Of a stretch of 49,626 bases of DNA, positions 1 to 8,642 are shown in pieces (the stretch's first letter is position 1; each line of letters begins with the position of its first letter). The DNA is from Paenimyroides marinum. Lineage in GTDB: Bacteria; Bacteroidota; Bacteroidia; Flavobacteriales; Flavobacteriaceae. The position numbers were made by a program, and so were the translations under genes. The notes under the pieces are model-generated. The model was not told the DNA's origin, did not search any database, and saw only the letters and a list, made by a program, of their open reading frames with translations. The stretch is from NCBI RefSeq assembly GCF_900108395.1, contig NZ_FNXE01000025.1, positions 1 to 49,626 of the forward strand, in the 5' to 3' direction.

Positions 1-95
1 TGCAGTTGGATTTTGGTAAATTAAGTTCAGGTACTTATATGCTGAATGTAAAAACCAAAGACAGCAGCCAGTTTATTAAAATTGTTAGAAAGTAA
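1..95 (+). CDS. C-terminal end of a type IX secreted protein (partial)
   Basis: The reading frame enters from outside the window; the first full codon is at position 3 and the TAA stop is at 93-95. The 30 visible residues include SSGTYMLNVKT and end QFIKIVRK. This is the last strand pair of a type A C-terminal sorting domain, the signal that routes proteins through the type IX secretion system of Bacteroidota. It closely resembles the end of the next gene (AAGTYMVKV...QFIKIVKK), so the two may be neighbouring paralogues. Nothing can be said about the function of the missing part. Confidence 0.8.
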   Translation, partial: QLDFGKLSSGTYMLNVKTKDSSQFIKIVRK

Positions 96-107
96 GTGTA
101 AATTATT

Positions 108-140
108 ATACCAAGAGCAAAAATTTTGCTCTTGGTATTA
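108..140 (+). terminator. Intrinsic terminator after the partial sorting-domain gene
   Basis: ATACCAAGAGCAAAA (108-122) pairs with TTTTGCTCTTGGTAT (124-138), a nearly perfect 15-bp stem. It lies between the stop at 95 and the start at 158. There is no long T-tract beyond the arm itself, so it could act on either strand. Confidence 0.7.
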
Positions 141-157
141 AAATTAAATTAAATATT

Positions 158-3100
158 ATGAGACGATTAATACTAGTTTTGTTGCTCTTGATTCCTTTTC
201 TTAATTGGGGGCAACCTTATTCAATTGACTGGGATGGTTCTACTAATGTATCACCTTGGGAAGAAGTAAAACAAACTTTTAATGTAACAACACAATTACC
301 TTGTCAAGGAACACATTCTCTAAGGACTAGAGTAAGAGGAACTGAGGGATTTAGTACATCAGTTTTAAAGTCTCCTTTATTGTTTACTGCTACAGGAGGA
401 GTGATAACTTTTTCATTTGACTATAAATGGTTGGTGTATAATAGTAATATGAATTCTCCAGTAGCCGGTCCTGCTAATCAAATAGACGCAAGATGGCAGT
501 GGTCTAATTCTACATCGGGACCATGGTACACTTTTGAGACAATAGACAATATAAGTCATTCGCCTTCGACTAATTGTGCAACTAAGACTGCAACTTTTGC
601 ACCAAAGGCTGGAAAGTTATATGTAAGATTAATAGTTTCCAATACAAGTGCTGCTGGAGATAATTATTTCTATTTAGATAATATCTCTGTAGATCAAGGA
701 ACTCCGCCAACATGTTTTATGCCTGATGATGTTTACGTTACTAACAAAACAGATGTTGGATTTACTTTGAATTGGACTGCTACAAATTCAACATTGTTGG
801 ATCATGAGTTTGAAGTAAGAACAAGTGGTGCTCCTGGCAGTGGAACTGCCGGACTTGTAACAACAACACCTCCCGCTGGCCCCGTTGGGACAGCAACATC
901 GGTTTCTATTACTGGGCTGTCGGCAAGTACAAATTATAAGGTTTACATCAGATCTAATTGTGATGCTACTGATAGTAGTTTTTGGATAGGTATAGATGTA
1001 ACTACAATGTGTACGCCGCCAACTTCTACTATACCTACCACGTATAATGTTTGTGGTATTCAACCATTAAAAATGGAGGTTACAGGCGGTGGTGTTAGTT
1101 TTTGGTATAATGAAAATGATTCTTTAGTAGCACAAGCTACTAATAGTTATACTATAGATCCAGTTACTAAATCTGAAGTTTATAAGGTTTATAATGGTAT
1201 CTTTGGAACACTTTTAGATACAATTGTAGCAGGTGCTGGTGTTACCTCGGCAACGGATGCAACTCCTTTTGCCGATACGAAGTCTCAAAAAATTCAATAT
1301 ATTTATTTAGCAGAAGAATTGACAGCAGCTGGGTTTAGCAGAGGGGTGATAAAGGCTTTCGGTTTTAAGGTAGGGACTAGTGGAGGAACACTGCAACGAG
1401 ATAATTTTACGATTCATATGGGAGAAACCCAATTAGAAGAGTTTCCTGATGACAATAAATTTATTCCTACGAATAGATTAAAAGAAGTTAAAAATTTGGG
1501 GGATCAATTATTAGTGTCTAATGAGGTGAATATGTTTACATTGGATGCACCATTTATGTGGGATGGTGTTTCTAATATAGTTGTTCAAGTTACTTATAGT
1601 GATCTTACTGCCACAGCGGTACCCGCAGCAACTGCTAATATACTTAGTTCATTTGGAACATCTAATAGAACATTATATGTAAAGAATAGTGTTGATAATA
1701 TGACCACCATAAAAGATAAAGTAACTGGCACGCGTTTAATTTATAGACCTAATGGTTATTTTGATGTAATTGAAGGTTGTTTTAATGAACCTAAGATAAT
1801 AAATGTTAATTTTAAGGAAGCTCCAACTTTAGTGCTGTCTGACTCAATTATTAATAATTGTGCAAATCAGCCGCTTCCTAAAGTGTATGTTTTGTCTGGA
1901 GTTAGTGATTTTGATACTTATGAGTGGACTATAGAACCTGTAGATCCAAATGATCCAAATGATCCTGCGAACGATCCTACACATCCAAATCATCCTGATA
2001 ATGCTGTGGCTGGAGATGAGAATGTTGGATGGACATTTAATCCAGTAAGTCCTATGACTTATCACTTAACAGTTAAGCAAAGTAATACTTTCCCGGGAGG
2101 AGAGGCATGTGTCAATTATGCAGAAGTAAAAGTTGAACTTCCTGCATCTCCAACAATGTTACAATTAGAAAATGATTATAGTCTTTGTTATAACGATATT
2201 CAAGAATTAAAAGTTGACAATTTTATTAATGAGACTCCAAATGAATATTTGTTTAATGGTAATACAACAGGTGTTACCTTAAATAATACGATAACAGGAG
2301 ACGCAATTACAAATGATACAACATTGTTTTCTGAAGGCACGGGAAGTTTAAAATTGTCTTATGGTGCTCAGACTAATGCGACATTAGATTTTTCACCATC
2401 CATAAATATGAATAATCTTAAATCTATAGTAGTTGAATTCGATCATATTGCGGCATTGCAATCTGATTCTACAGGAGTTATGGATTATGGATATTTGGAG
2501 TATACTACTGATAACGGTACAACTTGGAAGCCGTTCTTAGAAGATGACTATACTGGTCTTGCAGATACAACTCTTACACAACCTAGTGGAACACAGGCAA
2601 TGTTTTTTACAGCAACATCCTATGCAGATTGGAGCGGAATACAACAAACTGCTGTTCCAACTACAACGCCTTGGAAAACAGAAAAATTTGTTGTACCAGC
2701 TGATGAATTTACTGGAACAGGAACATTTAAAGTAAGATTCAGAATAGGAGCAGATGGTAATACTCAATTTCCAGGATGGTATATTGATAATGTTAAGATT
2801 AAACCAATAAGTAATTATCAAGTTACCTGGACGCCAATTGCTAATCTATATTATGATCAAAATGCAACTGTTCCTTATGACGGAACAATCAATACGGGTA
2901 CAGTTTACCTAAAAGGTACTTCAAATTCTTTAAATGTACCTTATAATGTTGTGATTGAAAATCAATATGGTTGTAAAACAGAGAAGAATTTTACTGTTAG
3001 TATAGGTCTAAAAGAAGCTCCTGTCGTGAATGATATAGATAGTTGTGGTCCAATTGATGTTTCAACAACGAATTTTGGTAAAAACCCTAATGGAGTTTTA

Positions 3101-4639
3101 ACGTATTACAATAGCCAAACTTCAACTTCACCAATTACTCAGATAACAAGTTCTGGTGTTTATTATGTTGAGCAAGAAATTTCAAAATGTAAATCTGCAA
3201 GAGTTCCATTTACAGTTGTAATTAACCCTGCAGCCCCTAATGCGGTTGCAACCCCAACTCAAAGCTTCTGTGGTTCTGCGACAGTTAATGATATTGCGTT
3301 TAATGCTGTTCAGGGATTCCAGATGAAATGGTACTTAACAGCAACAGGAGGTACGGCTTTAGCAAGTACAGCACCTATAAATAATGGAACGTATTATGGT
3401 GAGTTTACCAACGGAACTTGTACATCTGCTAGCAGAGTTGTGGTAAACGTAACTGTTGGTGCTACTCCAGCGGCAATATCTTTAAATGATGTATATATCT
3501 GTGGAACATCTACTATCGATGATATTAATGTTAATGCTGCTACAGGTGCAACAGTAAATTGGTACCAAAATATAGCTGATACTACTCCGTTAGCTAATAC
3601 AACAGTCTTAACAACTGGAACCTATTATATTTCGCAAAAAATTGGAAATTGTGAATCAGCTAGAACAGCAGTAAATGTTTCAACAATCCAGAATTTATCA
3701 ATGCCTACTGCAACGACTGTTCAGACTTTCTGTGGTAGTGGAACGGTAGGTGATTTAATGGCAACTGCTACAACTGCAGGAGCAAATGTAAACTGGTATG
3801 GTTATAGCACATCTGATACGCCTTTAGCAAGTAGTACAACATTAGTAACAGGGACTTATTATGTAGGTCAATCAATTGGGGATTGTGACTCTCCAAAACG
3901 TGCAGTAAGTGTAAGAATTTTAAGTGTAAATGAACCAGTGATAAATGCTATGGAGATTTGTGGAGATGCAACTGTCTCATCACTTCCGTTAAATCCTGCT
4001 CAGGGTATTAGTTATAAAGTTTACGCAACACCTTATATAGCTACTGAAATGGGGCAGAATGACGTTGTTACTACAGGAATTTACTATATTTCTAAAGTTG
4101 AAAACGGCTGTGAAACTGCGAGAGCAGCGGTGAATGTAACAGTGAATGCCAGACCAAATGCACCAACTGGTAACATTAATCAGTCATTCCCGGATTATGC
4201 GGAAGTTAAGGATTTAAAAACAAACGAAGCAAATGTAGTTTGGTTTGAATCGTATAACGATGCTGTTAACAATGTAAATCCATTATATCCTTCTACGCCA
4301 TTGGTAAAAGATAAAGTTTACTACGGTGTGATAATCGGTACAGGGAATTGTCCAAGTTTACCATTAGCTGTAACAGTAAACATATTCTTAGGATTAAACG
4401 ATTTAGATTTAGCATCATTGAAATACTATCCAAATCCAACCGATTCTGAATTGACCATTTCTTATAAAGAAGCAATCAAATCAATTGAGGTTTATGATTT
4501 GGCTGGAAAACAAGTTAAATCACAACAATTTGATTCAGATGAGGTAAGAATAAATGTTTCTACCTTAGCTGCCGGAACGTATATGGTAAAAGTTCATACC
4601 GATACAGGATCGCAGTTTATCAAGATTGTTAAAAAGTAA
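158..4639 (+). CDS. Large type IX secreted multidomain surface or secreted protein
   Basis: A 1493-residue protein that starts with a classical signal peptide (MRRLILVLLLLIPFLNWGQ). A jelly-roll-like module follows (about 25-180), then a fibronectin type III domain (about 183-286, with NWTATNSTLLDHEFEVR and ASTNYKVYIRSNC). A D/N/P/H-rich linker sits near 595-617 and a second jelly-roll-like region near 690-900. From about 950 to 1400 come five or six Ig-like repeats of roughly 75-80 residues, each with a pattern like FCGSATV...WY...TGTYY. The last 80 residues (KYYPNPTDSELTI...AAGTYMVKV...IKIVKK) are a type A sorting domain. Export through Sec, then the type IX system, and attachment at or release from the cell surface is expected from the family. 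No catalytic motif is visible; an adhesin or matrix role is inference. A hairpin terminator follows. Confidence 0.88.
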   Translation: MRRLILVLLLLIPFLNWGQPYSIDWDGSTNVSPWEEVKQTFNVTTQLPCQGTHSLRTRVRGTEGFSTSVLKSPLLFTATGGVITFSFDYKWLVYNSNMNSPVAGPANQIDARWQWSNSTSGPWYTFETIDNISHSPSTNCATKTATFAPKAGKLYVRLIVSNTSAAGDNYFYLDNISVDQGTPPTCFMPDDVYVTNKTDVGFTLNWTATNSTLLDHEFEVRTSGAPGSGTAGLVTTTPPAGPVGTATSVSITGLSASTNYKVYIRSNCDATDSSFWIGIDVTTMCTPPTSTIPTTYNVCGIQPLKMEVTGGGVSFWYNENDSLVAQATNSYTIDPVTKSEVYKVYNGIFGTLLDTIVAGAGVTSATDATPFADTKSQKIQYIYLAEELTAAGFSRGVIKAFGFKVGTSGGTLQRDNFTIHMGETQLEEFPDDNKFIPTNRLKEVKNLGDQLLVSNEVNMFTLDAPFMWDGVSNIVVQVTYSDLTATAVPAATANILSSFGTSNRTLYVKNSVDNMTTIKDKVTGTRLIYRPNGYFDVIEGCFNEPKIINVNFKEAPTLVLSDSIINNCANQPLPKVYVLSGVSDFDTYEWTIEPVDPNDPNDPANDPTHPNHPDNAVAGDENVGWTFNPVSPMTYHLTVKQSNTFPGGEACVNYAEVKVELPASPTMLQLENDYSLCYNDIQELKVDNFINETPNEYLFNGNTTGVTLNNTITGDAITNDTTLFSEGTGSLKLSYGAQTNATLDFSPSINMNNLKSIVVEFDHIAALQSDSTGVMDYGYLEYTTDNGTTWKPFLEDDYTGLADTTLTQPSGTQAMFFTATSYADWSGIQQTAVPTTTPWKTEKFVVPADEFTGTGTFKVRFRIGADGNTQFPGWYIDNVKIKPISNYQVTWTPIANLYYDQNATVPYDGTINTGTVYLKGTSNSLNVPYNVVIENQYGCKTEKNFTVSIGLKEAPVVNDIDSCGPIDVSTTNFGKNPNGVLTYYNSQTSTSPITQITSSGVYYVEQEISKCKSARVPFTVVINPAAPNAVATPTQSFCGSATVNDIAFNAVQGFQMKWYLTATGGTALASTAPINNGTYYGEFTNGTCTSASRVVVNVTVGATPAAISLNDVYICGTSTIDDINVNAATGATVNWYQNIADTTPLANTTVLTTGTYYISQKIGNCESARTAVNVSTIQNLSMPTATTVQTFCGSGTVGDLMATATTAGANVNWYGYSTSDTPLASSTTLVTGTYYVGQSIGDCDSPKRAVSVRILSVNEPVINAMEICGDATVSSLPLNPAQGISYKVYATPYIATEMGQNDVVTTGIYYISKVENGCETARAAVNVTVNARPNAPTGNINQSFPDYAEVKDLKTNEANVVWFESYNDAVNNVNPLYPSTPLVKDKVYYGVIIGTGNCPSLPLAVTVNIFLGLNDLDLASLKYYPNPTDSELTISYKEAIKSIEVYDLAGKQVKSQQFDSDEVRINVSTLAAGTYMVKVHTDTGSQFIKIVKK

Positions 4640-4659
4640 TCTTTAAAATAAATAACAAG

Positions 4660-4691
4660 AAACGAGAGGTACAGCCTCTCGTTTTCTTTTT
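4660..4691 (+). terminator. Intrinsic terminator
   Basis: AAACGAGAGG (4660-4669) and CCTCTCGTTT (4675-4684) form a perfect 10-bp stem around a 5-nt loop, followed by a T-rich tract. It ends the long secreted-protein gene. Confidence 0.9.
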
Positions 4692-4780
4692 ATATAATGT
4701 ATCAAGTAAAAAAAACATACCATTCTTTTACAATTAATTTACGTGGTTCAATTAAAAATAACTTATTTTACTTTCAGATA

Positions 4781-4802
4781 TACTTTTGAAGTCTTATTTT
4801 TG
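4781..4802 (+). promoter_or_regulatory. Two -7 boxes upstream of pdhA
   Basis: TACTTTTG (4781-4788) and TATTTTTG (4795-4802) both match TAnnTTTG, the established -7 element of the Bacteroidota primary sigma factor. They lie 48-69 bp upstream of the pdhA ATG. No good -33 TTG is seen at the right spacing for either. Confidence 0.5.
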
Positions 4803-4849
4803 CTTATTGCCAATTTTAGAGATATTGGTGATTAATAGATATTCGTATT

Positions 4850-5848
4850 ATGAAAGAGATTACTAAAGAAGTATATTTAAAATGGTATGAAAATATGCTG
4901 TTTTGGCGAAAATTTGAAGACAAGCTGGCAGCATTATACATTCAACAAAAAGTAAGAGGATTCTTACATCTATACAACGGGCAAGAAGCTGTTTTGGCAG
5001 GAGCGTTACACGCTATGGACTTGTCTAAAGATAAAATGATTACCGCTTACCGTAACCACGTACAGCCAATTGGTATGGGAGTTGATCCTAAACGAGTAAT
5101 GGCGGAGCTTTTAGGAAAAGGAACCGGAACTTCTCAAGGTTTAGGAGGATCCATGCACATTTTCTCTAAAGAGCACGGTTTTTATGGTGGTCACGGAATC
5201 GTAGGAGCACAAATTCCTGTGGGAGCCGGAATGGCATTCGCAGAAAAATATTTAGAAACCGGCGGGGTGTCGTTGACCTATTTTGGTGATGGAGCTGCAC
5301 GTCAGGGCTCTTTACATGAGGCTTTTAATATGGCAATGTTGTGGAAACTTCCTGTGGTATTCATTTGTGAAAATAACGGATACGCAATGGGCACTTCTGT
5401 AGAGCGTACGGCAAACCATACCGATGTTTGGAAATTAGGATTAGGCTACGAAATGCCTTCTTATGCAGTAGATGGAATGAATCCGGTGAAAGTTGCCGAA
5501 GCTATGTACGATGCCATTGAAAGAGCACGCAGAGGTGAAGGACCCACTTTCTTAGAAATGAAAACATACCGTTACCGCGGTCACTCAATGTCTGATGCAC
5601 AGCATTACCGTACCAAAGACGAAGTGGAAGAATACAAAAAAATCGATCCAATTACTCAGGTTTTAGACGTAATCAAAGAAAACAATTGGGCAACCGATGA
5701 AGAAATTGAAACGATAGACAATCGTGTACGTGATCTGGTTTCAGAGTGTGAAAAATTCGCCGAAGAATCTCCGTATCCTGAAACAAACGTTATGTACGAT
5801 GTAGTTTACGAACAAGAAAATTATCCGTTTATTCCTCATAAATTATAA
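4850..5848 (+). CDS. pdhA: Pyruvate dehydrogenase E1 component, alpha subunit
   Basis: Thiamine-diphosphate-dependent subunit of the pyruvate dehydrogenase complex, which with E1 beta decarboxylates pyruvate and passes the acetyl group to the E2 lipoyl arm. The 332 residues match the family's length. Visible features are GGSMHIFSKEHGFYGGHGIVG, the TPP-binding signature that runs from GDGAARQGS to CENNGYAMGT, and the loop YRYRGHSMSDAQHYR that holds the regulatory serines in other family members. The ATG at 4850 is the first in frame and follows two -7 boxes. pdhC starts 3 bases after its stop, so the two are co-transcribed. The E1 beta gene is not adjacent and must be elsewhere. Confidence 0.96.
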   Translation: MKEITKEVYLKWYENMLFWRKFEDKLAALYIQQKVRGFLHLYNGQEAVLAGALHAMDLSKDKMITAYRNHVQPIGMGVDPKRVMAELLGKGTGTSQGLGGSMHIFSKEHGFYGGHGIVGAQIPVGAGMAFAEKYLETGGVSLTYFGDGAARQGSLHEAFNMAMLWKLPVVFICENNGYAMGTSVERTANHTDVWKLGLGYEMPSYAVDGMNPVKVAEAMYDAIERARRGEGPTFLEMKTYRYRGHSMSDAQHYRTKDEVEEYKKIDPITQVLDVIKENNWATDEEIETIDNRVRDLVSECEKFAEESPYPETNVMYDVVYEQENYPFIPHKL

Positions 5849-5851
5849 AAA

Positions 5852-7522
5852 ATGGCTGAAATTATTACAATGCCTCGTTTAAGCGATACTATGACAGAAG
5901 GTACCGTGGCATCTTGGTTAAAAAAAGTTGGTGATAAAATTTCTGAAGGAGATATATTAGCTGAAATCGAAACCGATAAAGCAACGATGGAATTTGAATC
6001 ATTCTACTCAGGAACACTTTTGTATATCGGTGTTCAGGAAGGTGAAACAGCAGCTGTTGACAGTGTTTTGGCTATTATAGGAAAAGAAGGCGAAGAATAT
6101 AAATCTTTGTTAGACGGATCTTCTTCTGAAGGGGAAAAAAAAGCATCTGAGAAAGAAGAAAAGCAAACAACATCTGATTCAAAAGACGATACATCTGATA
6201 AAGATGAAGTAAAACAAGAAGAAACCGCTACAGAAATTCCTGACAATGTTAACGTAGTTACCATGCCTCGTTTAAGTGATACGATGACCGAAGGAACGGT
6301 AGCGACCTGGTTAAAGAAAGTAGGCGATAAAGTTTCTGAAGGAGATATATTGGCTGAAATTGAAACCGATAAAGCAACGATGGAATTTGAATCATTCTAT
6401 TCGGGAACCTTGTTGCACATTGGAATTCAAGAAGGAGGATCAGCTCCGGTTGATAGCGTATTAGCAATCATTGGACCTGAAGGAACAGATGTTTCCGGTA
6501 TTTTGTCTGGTGGAGCCAAGCCGGCAACAAAATCCCAACCTAAAAAAGAAGAGACAACAGAAGATAAAAAAGAGTCAGATACAGAGAAAGGAACTGCTGT
6601 TAAAACAGAAAATTCTTCATCTGCAACAAATGATTCCAACAGAGTATTTGCATCGCCTTTGGCTAAAAAAATTGCACAAGATAAAGGAATCAATTTGTCA
6701 GATGTAAAAGGAACGGGTGAAAACGGACGTATCGTTAAAAGCGATGTGGAAAACTTTACACCAACTGCAAAAACTGCTGTTACACAAACTAAAACAGAAG
6801 CTGTAAAAGCACCAGCTCAGGTTTTTGTTCCGGCGGGAGAAACACGTGCAGAAGAAGTGAAAAACTCGCAAATGCGTAAAACCATTGCACGCAGATTGGC
6901 AGAATCTAAATTTACTGCTCCGCATTACTATTTAACAGTTGAATTAAATATGGACAATGCCATCGAAGCGCGTAAAACCATCAATTCAATGCCTGATACC
7001 AAAGTGTCATTTAACGATATGGTGGTGAAAGCATGTGCTATGGCGTTGAAAAAACATCCGCAGGTAAATTCAACTTGGACCGATGCAGCAACAATAATCA
7101 ACCACCATGTAAATGTGGGGGTGGCAGTAGCTGTTGAAGACGGATTGGTTGTGCCGGTGGTTAATCATACCGATTTATTGACTTTGTCGCAAATTGGTAC
7201 AGCGGTTAAAGATTTGGCAACAAAAGCCCGTAACAAAAAATTGCAGCCTAAAGAAATGGAAGGTTCTACCTTTACCGTTTCTAACTTAGGAATGTTTGGT
7301 ATTGAAGAATTCACTTCGATTATCAACCAACCTAATTCGGCAATTTTATCAGTAGGAGCCATTATTGAAAAACCGGTGGTGAAAAACGGACAAATCGTTG
7401 TAGGAAATACGATGAAAGTTACGTTGGCATGTGACCACAGAACGGTTGACGGTGCTACAGGAGCGGAGTTTTTACAAACTTTGAAACATTATATTGAAAA
7501 TCCTGTGACAATGCTTGCATAA
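5852..7522 (+). CDS. pdhC: Pyruvate dehydrogenase E2, dihydrolipoamide acetyltransferase
   Basis: Core acyltransferase of the pyruvate dehydrogenase complex; it transfers acetyl from lipoyl-lysine to CoA. Two nearly identical N-terminal lipoyl domains (about 1-78 and 134-212) each carry the lipoylation motif EIETDKATMEFES. A K/E/T/S-rich flexible linker separates them. A peripheral-subunit-binding domain lies near 268-305 (FASPLAKKIAQDKGINLSDV). The catalytic domain fills the C-terminal 230 residues and ends with the active-site motif CDHRTVDGATGAEF. At 556 residues the length is typical of a two-lipoyl-domain E2. The gene directly follows pdhA in one operon, and a strong terminator follows it. 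The duplicated lipoyl segments are also very alike at the DNA level. Confidence 0.96.
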   Translation: MAEIITMPRLSDTMTEGTVASWLKKVGDKISEGDILAEIETDKATMEFESFYSGTLLYIGVQEGETAAVDSVLAIIGKEGEEYKSLLDGSSSEGEKKASEKEEKQTTSDSKDDTSDKDEVKQEETATEIPDNVNVVTMPRLSDTMTEGTVATWLKKVGDKVSEGDILAEIETDKATMEFESFYSGTLLHIGIQEGGSAPVDSVLAIIGPEGTDVSGILSGGAKPATKSQPKKEETTEDKKESDTEKGTAVKTENSSSATNDSNRVFASPLAKKIAQDKGINLSDVKGTGENGRIVKSDVENFTPTAKTAVTQTKTEAVKAPAQVFVPAGETRAEEVKNSQMRKTIARRLAESKFTAPHYYLTVELNMDNAIEARKTINSMPDTKVSFNDMVVKACAMALKKHPQVNSTWTDAATIINHHVNVGVAVAVEDGLVVPVVNHTDLLTLSQIGTAVKDLATKARNKKLQPKEMEGSTFTVSNLGMFGIEEFTSIINQPNSAILSVGAIIEKPVVKNGQIVVGNTMKVTLACDHRTVDGATGAEFLQTLKHYIENPVTMLA

Positions 7523-7544
7523 ACACAGAAGATTATTTTATATC

Positions 7545-7580
7545 AACCCGTTTTTGATTCTTTCAGGAACGGGTTTTTTT
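7545..7580 (+). terminator. Intrinsic terminator of the pdhA-pdhC operon
   Basis: AACCCGTT (7545-7552) pairs with AACGGGTT (7568-7575) across a 15-nt loop, followed by a seven-T tract (7574-7580). The T-tract runs directly into the -7 box of the next gene. Confidence 0.9.
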
Positions 7581-7581
7581 G

Positions 7582-7589
7582 TATTTTTG
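7582..7589 (+). promoter_or_regulatory. -7 box of the M28 peptidase gene
   Basis: TATTTTTG matches TAnnTTTG and starts two bases after the terminator T-tract. It ends 16 bp before the ATG at 7606, so the 5' leader would be very short. It also argues against the upstream in-frame TTG at 7579 as the start. Confidence 0.6.
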
Positions 7590-7605
7590 TTTAAAACAGA
7601 AAATA

Positions 7606-8547
7606 ATGAGAAAAATACTTCTTTTGGCAGCTATGTCACTGGTTGCGTGCAAATCGGTTCAAAATATAGATGTTTCAGATTACCAGGTTAAAGAGGCAGA
7701 TGTTGCCAAAACGTTGCAATATCTGGCGTCAGACGAATTAGAAGGCAGAGATTCGGGAAGTGAAGGAATCGAAAAAGCAGCACTGTATTTGCAAAATCAG
7801 TTTAAAGAAAACGGAATAAAACCGTATTTCTCTACTTATTTCGATACACTTTCAAACTATAAAGACGTTTCATACAACGTGGTGGGATATATTGAAGGAA
7901 AAGATAAAAAGTTAAAAAACGAATTTGTCATTCTTGGTGCACATTACGATCACATTGGTATTACAGAAAAAGGTTTTGAAGGCGATTTTATCAACAACGG
8001 AGCCAATGACAATGCCTCGGGAACTACGGTTTTAAGTGAAGTTGCAAAATATTTGGGTAAAATTAAAAACAATAAACGTTCTGTTTTAATAGTGTATTTT
8101 TCGGCTGAAGAGAAAGGTTTGTTAGGCTCTAAACATTTAGCTGAAAAATTAAAAAATCAAGGAATAAATGTGTACACCATGCTTAATTTTGAAATGGTGG
8201 GTGTGCCTATGAAATACGATTTTGATGTGTTTATAACAGGATATGATTTTTCCAATATGATGGCTAAATTAAACGAATATGCCGGAAGTAATTTGGTCGG
8301 AAAATCAGATATGGCAGAGAAATATGATTTGTTTAAAGCCTCGGATAATTATCCGTTTTACAAACAATTCGGAATTCCGTCACATACCGTTTCTGCCTTT
8401 GATTTTTCAAATTTTGAATATTATCATCATCCAAAAGATGAATTTCAAGTAATGGATACACAGTTTATGACAAACATTGCTCAAAAAATGTTACCGGTGG
8501 TAACTAAAATGATTAATGCAGAAACAAGAGAAATAAAGGTGAATTAA
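7606..8547 (+). CDS. M28 family zinc aminopeptidase, lipoprotein
   Basis: Predicted envelope-anchored metallopeptidase of 313 residues. The N-terminus MRKILLLAAMSLVACKS is a lipoprotein signal with a lipobox cysteine. M28 zinc-ligand motifs appear in order: GAHYDHIG (His about 113), GANDNASG (Asp about 135), FSAEEKGLLGS (Glu 168-169), and a C-terminal YYHHPKDE histidine. These are the two-zinc site residues of M28 aminopeptidases. I chose the ATG at 7606 rather than the TTG at 7579 because a -7 box lies between them and the lipoprotein signal starts here. It has its own promoter, is flanked by hairpins, and seems monocistronic. The substrate is unknown; release of N-terminal amino acids from peptides is the family role. 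Confidence 0.9.
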   Translation: MRKILLLAAMSLVACKSVQNIDVSDYQVKEADVAKTLQYLASDELEGRDSGSEGIEKAALYLQNQFKENGIKPYFSTYFDTLSNYKDVSYNVVGYIEGKDKKLKNEFVILGAHYDHIGITEKGFEGDFINNGANDNASGTTVLSEVAKYLGKIKNNKRSVLIVYFSAEEKGLLGSKHLAEKLKNQGINVYTMLNFEMVGVPMKYDFDVFITGYDFSNMMAKLNEYAGSNLVGKSDMAEKYDLFKASDNYPFYKQFGIPSHTVSAFDFSNFEYYHHPKDEFQVMDTQFMTNIAQKMLPVVTKMINAETREIKVN

Positions 8548-8558
8548 TGTAAATATTG

Positions 8559-8609
8559 ACTGATGTTCTATGTTTCGTCAGCTAAAGCGTGTCGAGAACA
8601 TCAGTATTA
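8559..8609 (+). terminator. Long-armed hairpin, candidate terminator
   Basis: ACTGATGTTCT (8559-8569) and AGAACATCAGT (8595-8605) are perfect 11-base arms around a 25-nt loop, with a modest T-rich stretch after (ATTAATTTT). It sits between the M28 peptidase stop and the SDR start. The large loop is unusual, so it could instead be a processing or attenuation structure. Confidence 0.6.
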
Positions 8610-8642
8610 ATTTTAAATCATAAAATATCTAAATTACTAAAA

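Noticed and set aside
788..1063. Minus-strand open frame inside the large secreted-protein gene
   Set aside because: Low-complexity, cysteine/serine-rich translation lying opposite a convincing gene; a shadow frame. Similar shadows at 1844-2065, 2537-2821, 6034-6264, 6427-6693, 34783-35109 and 41641-41931 were dropped for the same reason.
1941..2010. Short repeats as a CRISPR-like array
   Set aside because: Units are 9-15 bases, in frame, without spacers, and code for a D/N/P linker.
7579..7605. Upstream TTG start for the M28 peptidase
   Set aside because: A -7 box lies inside this extension and the lipoprotein signal begins at the ATG at 7606.
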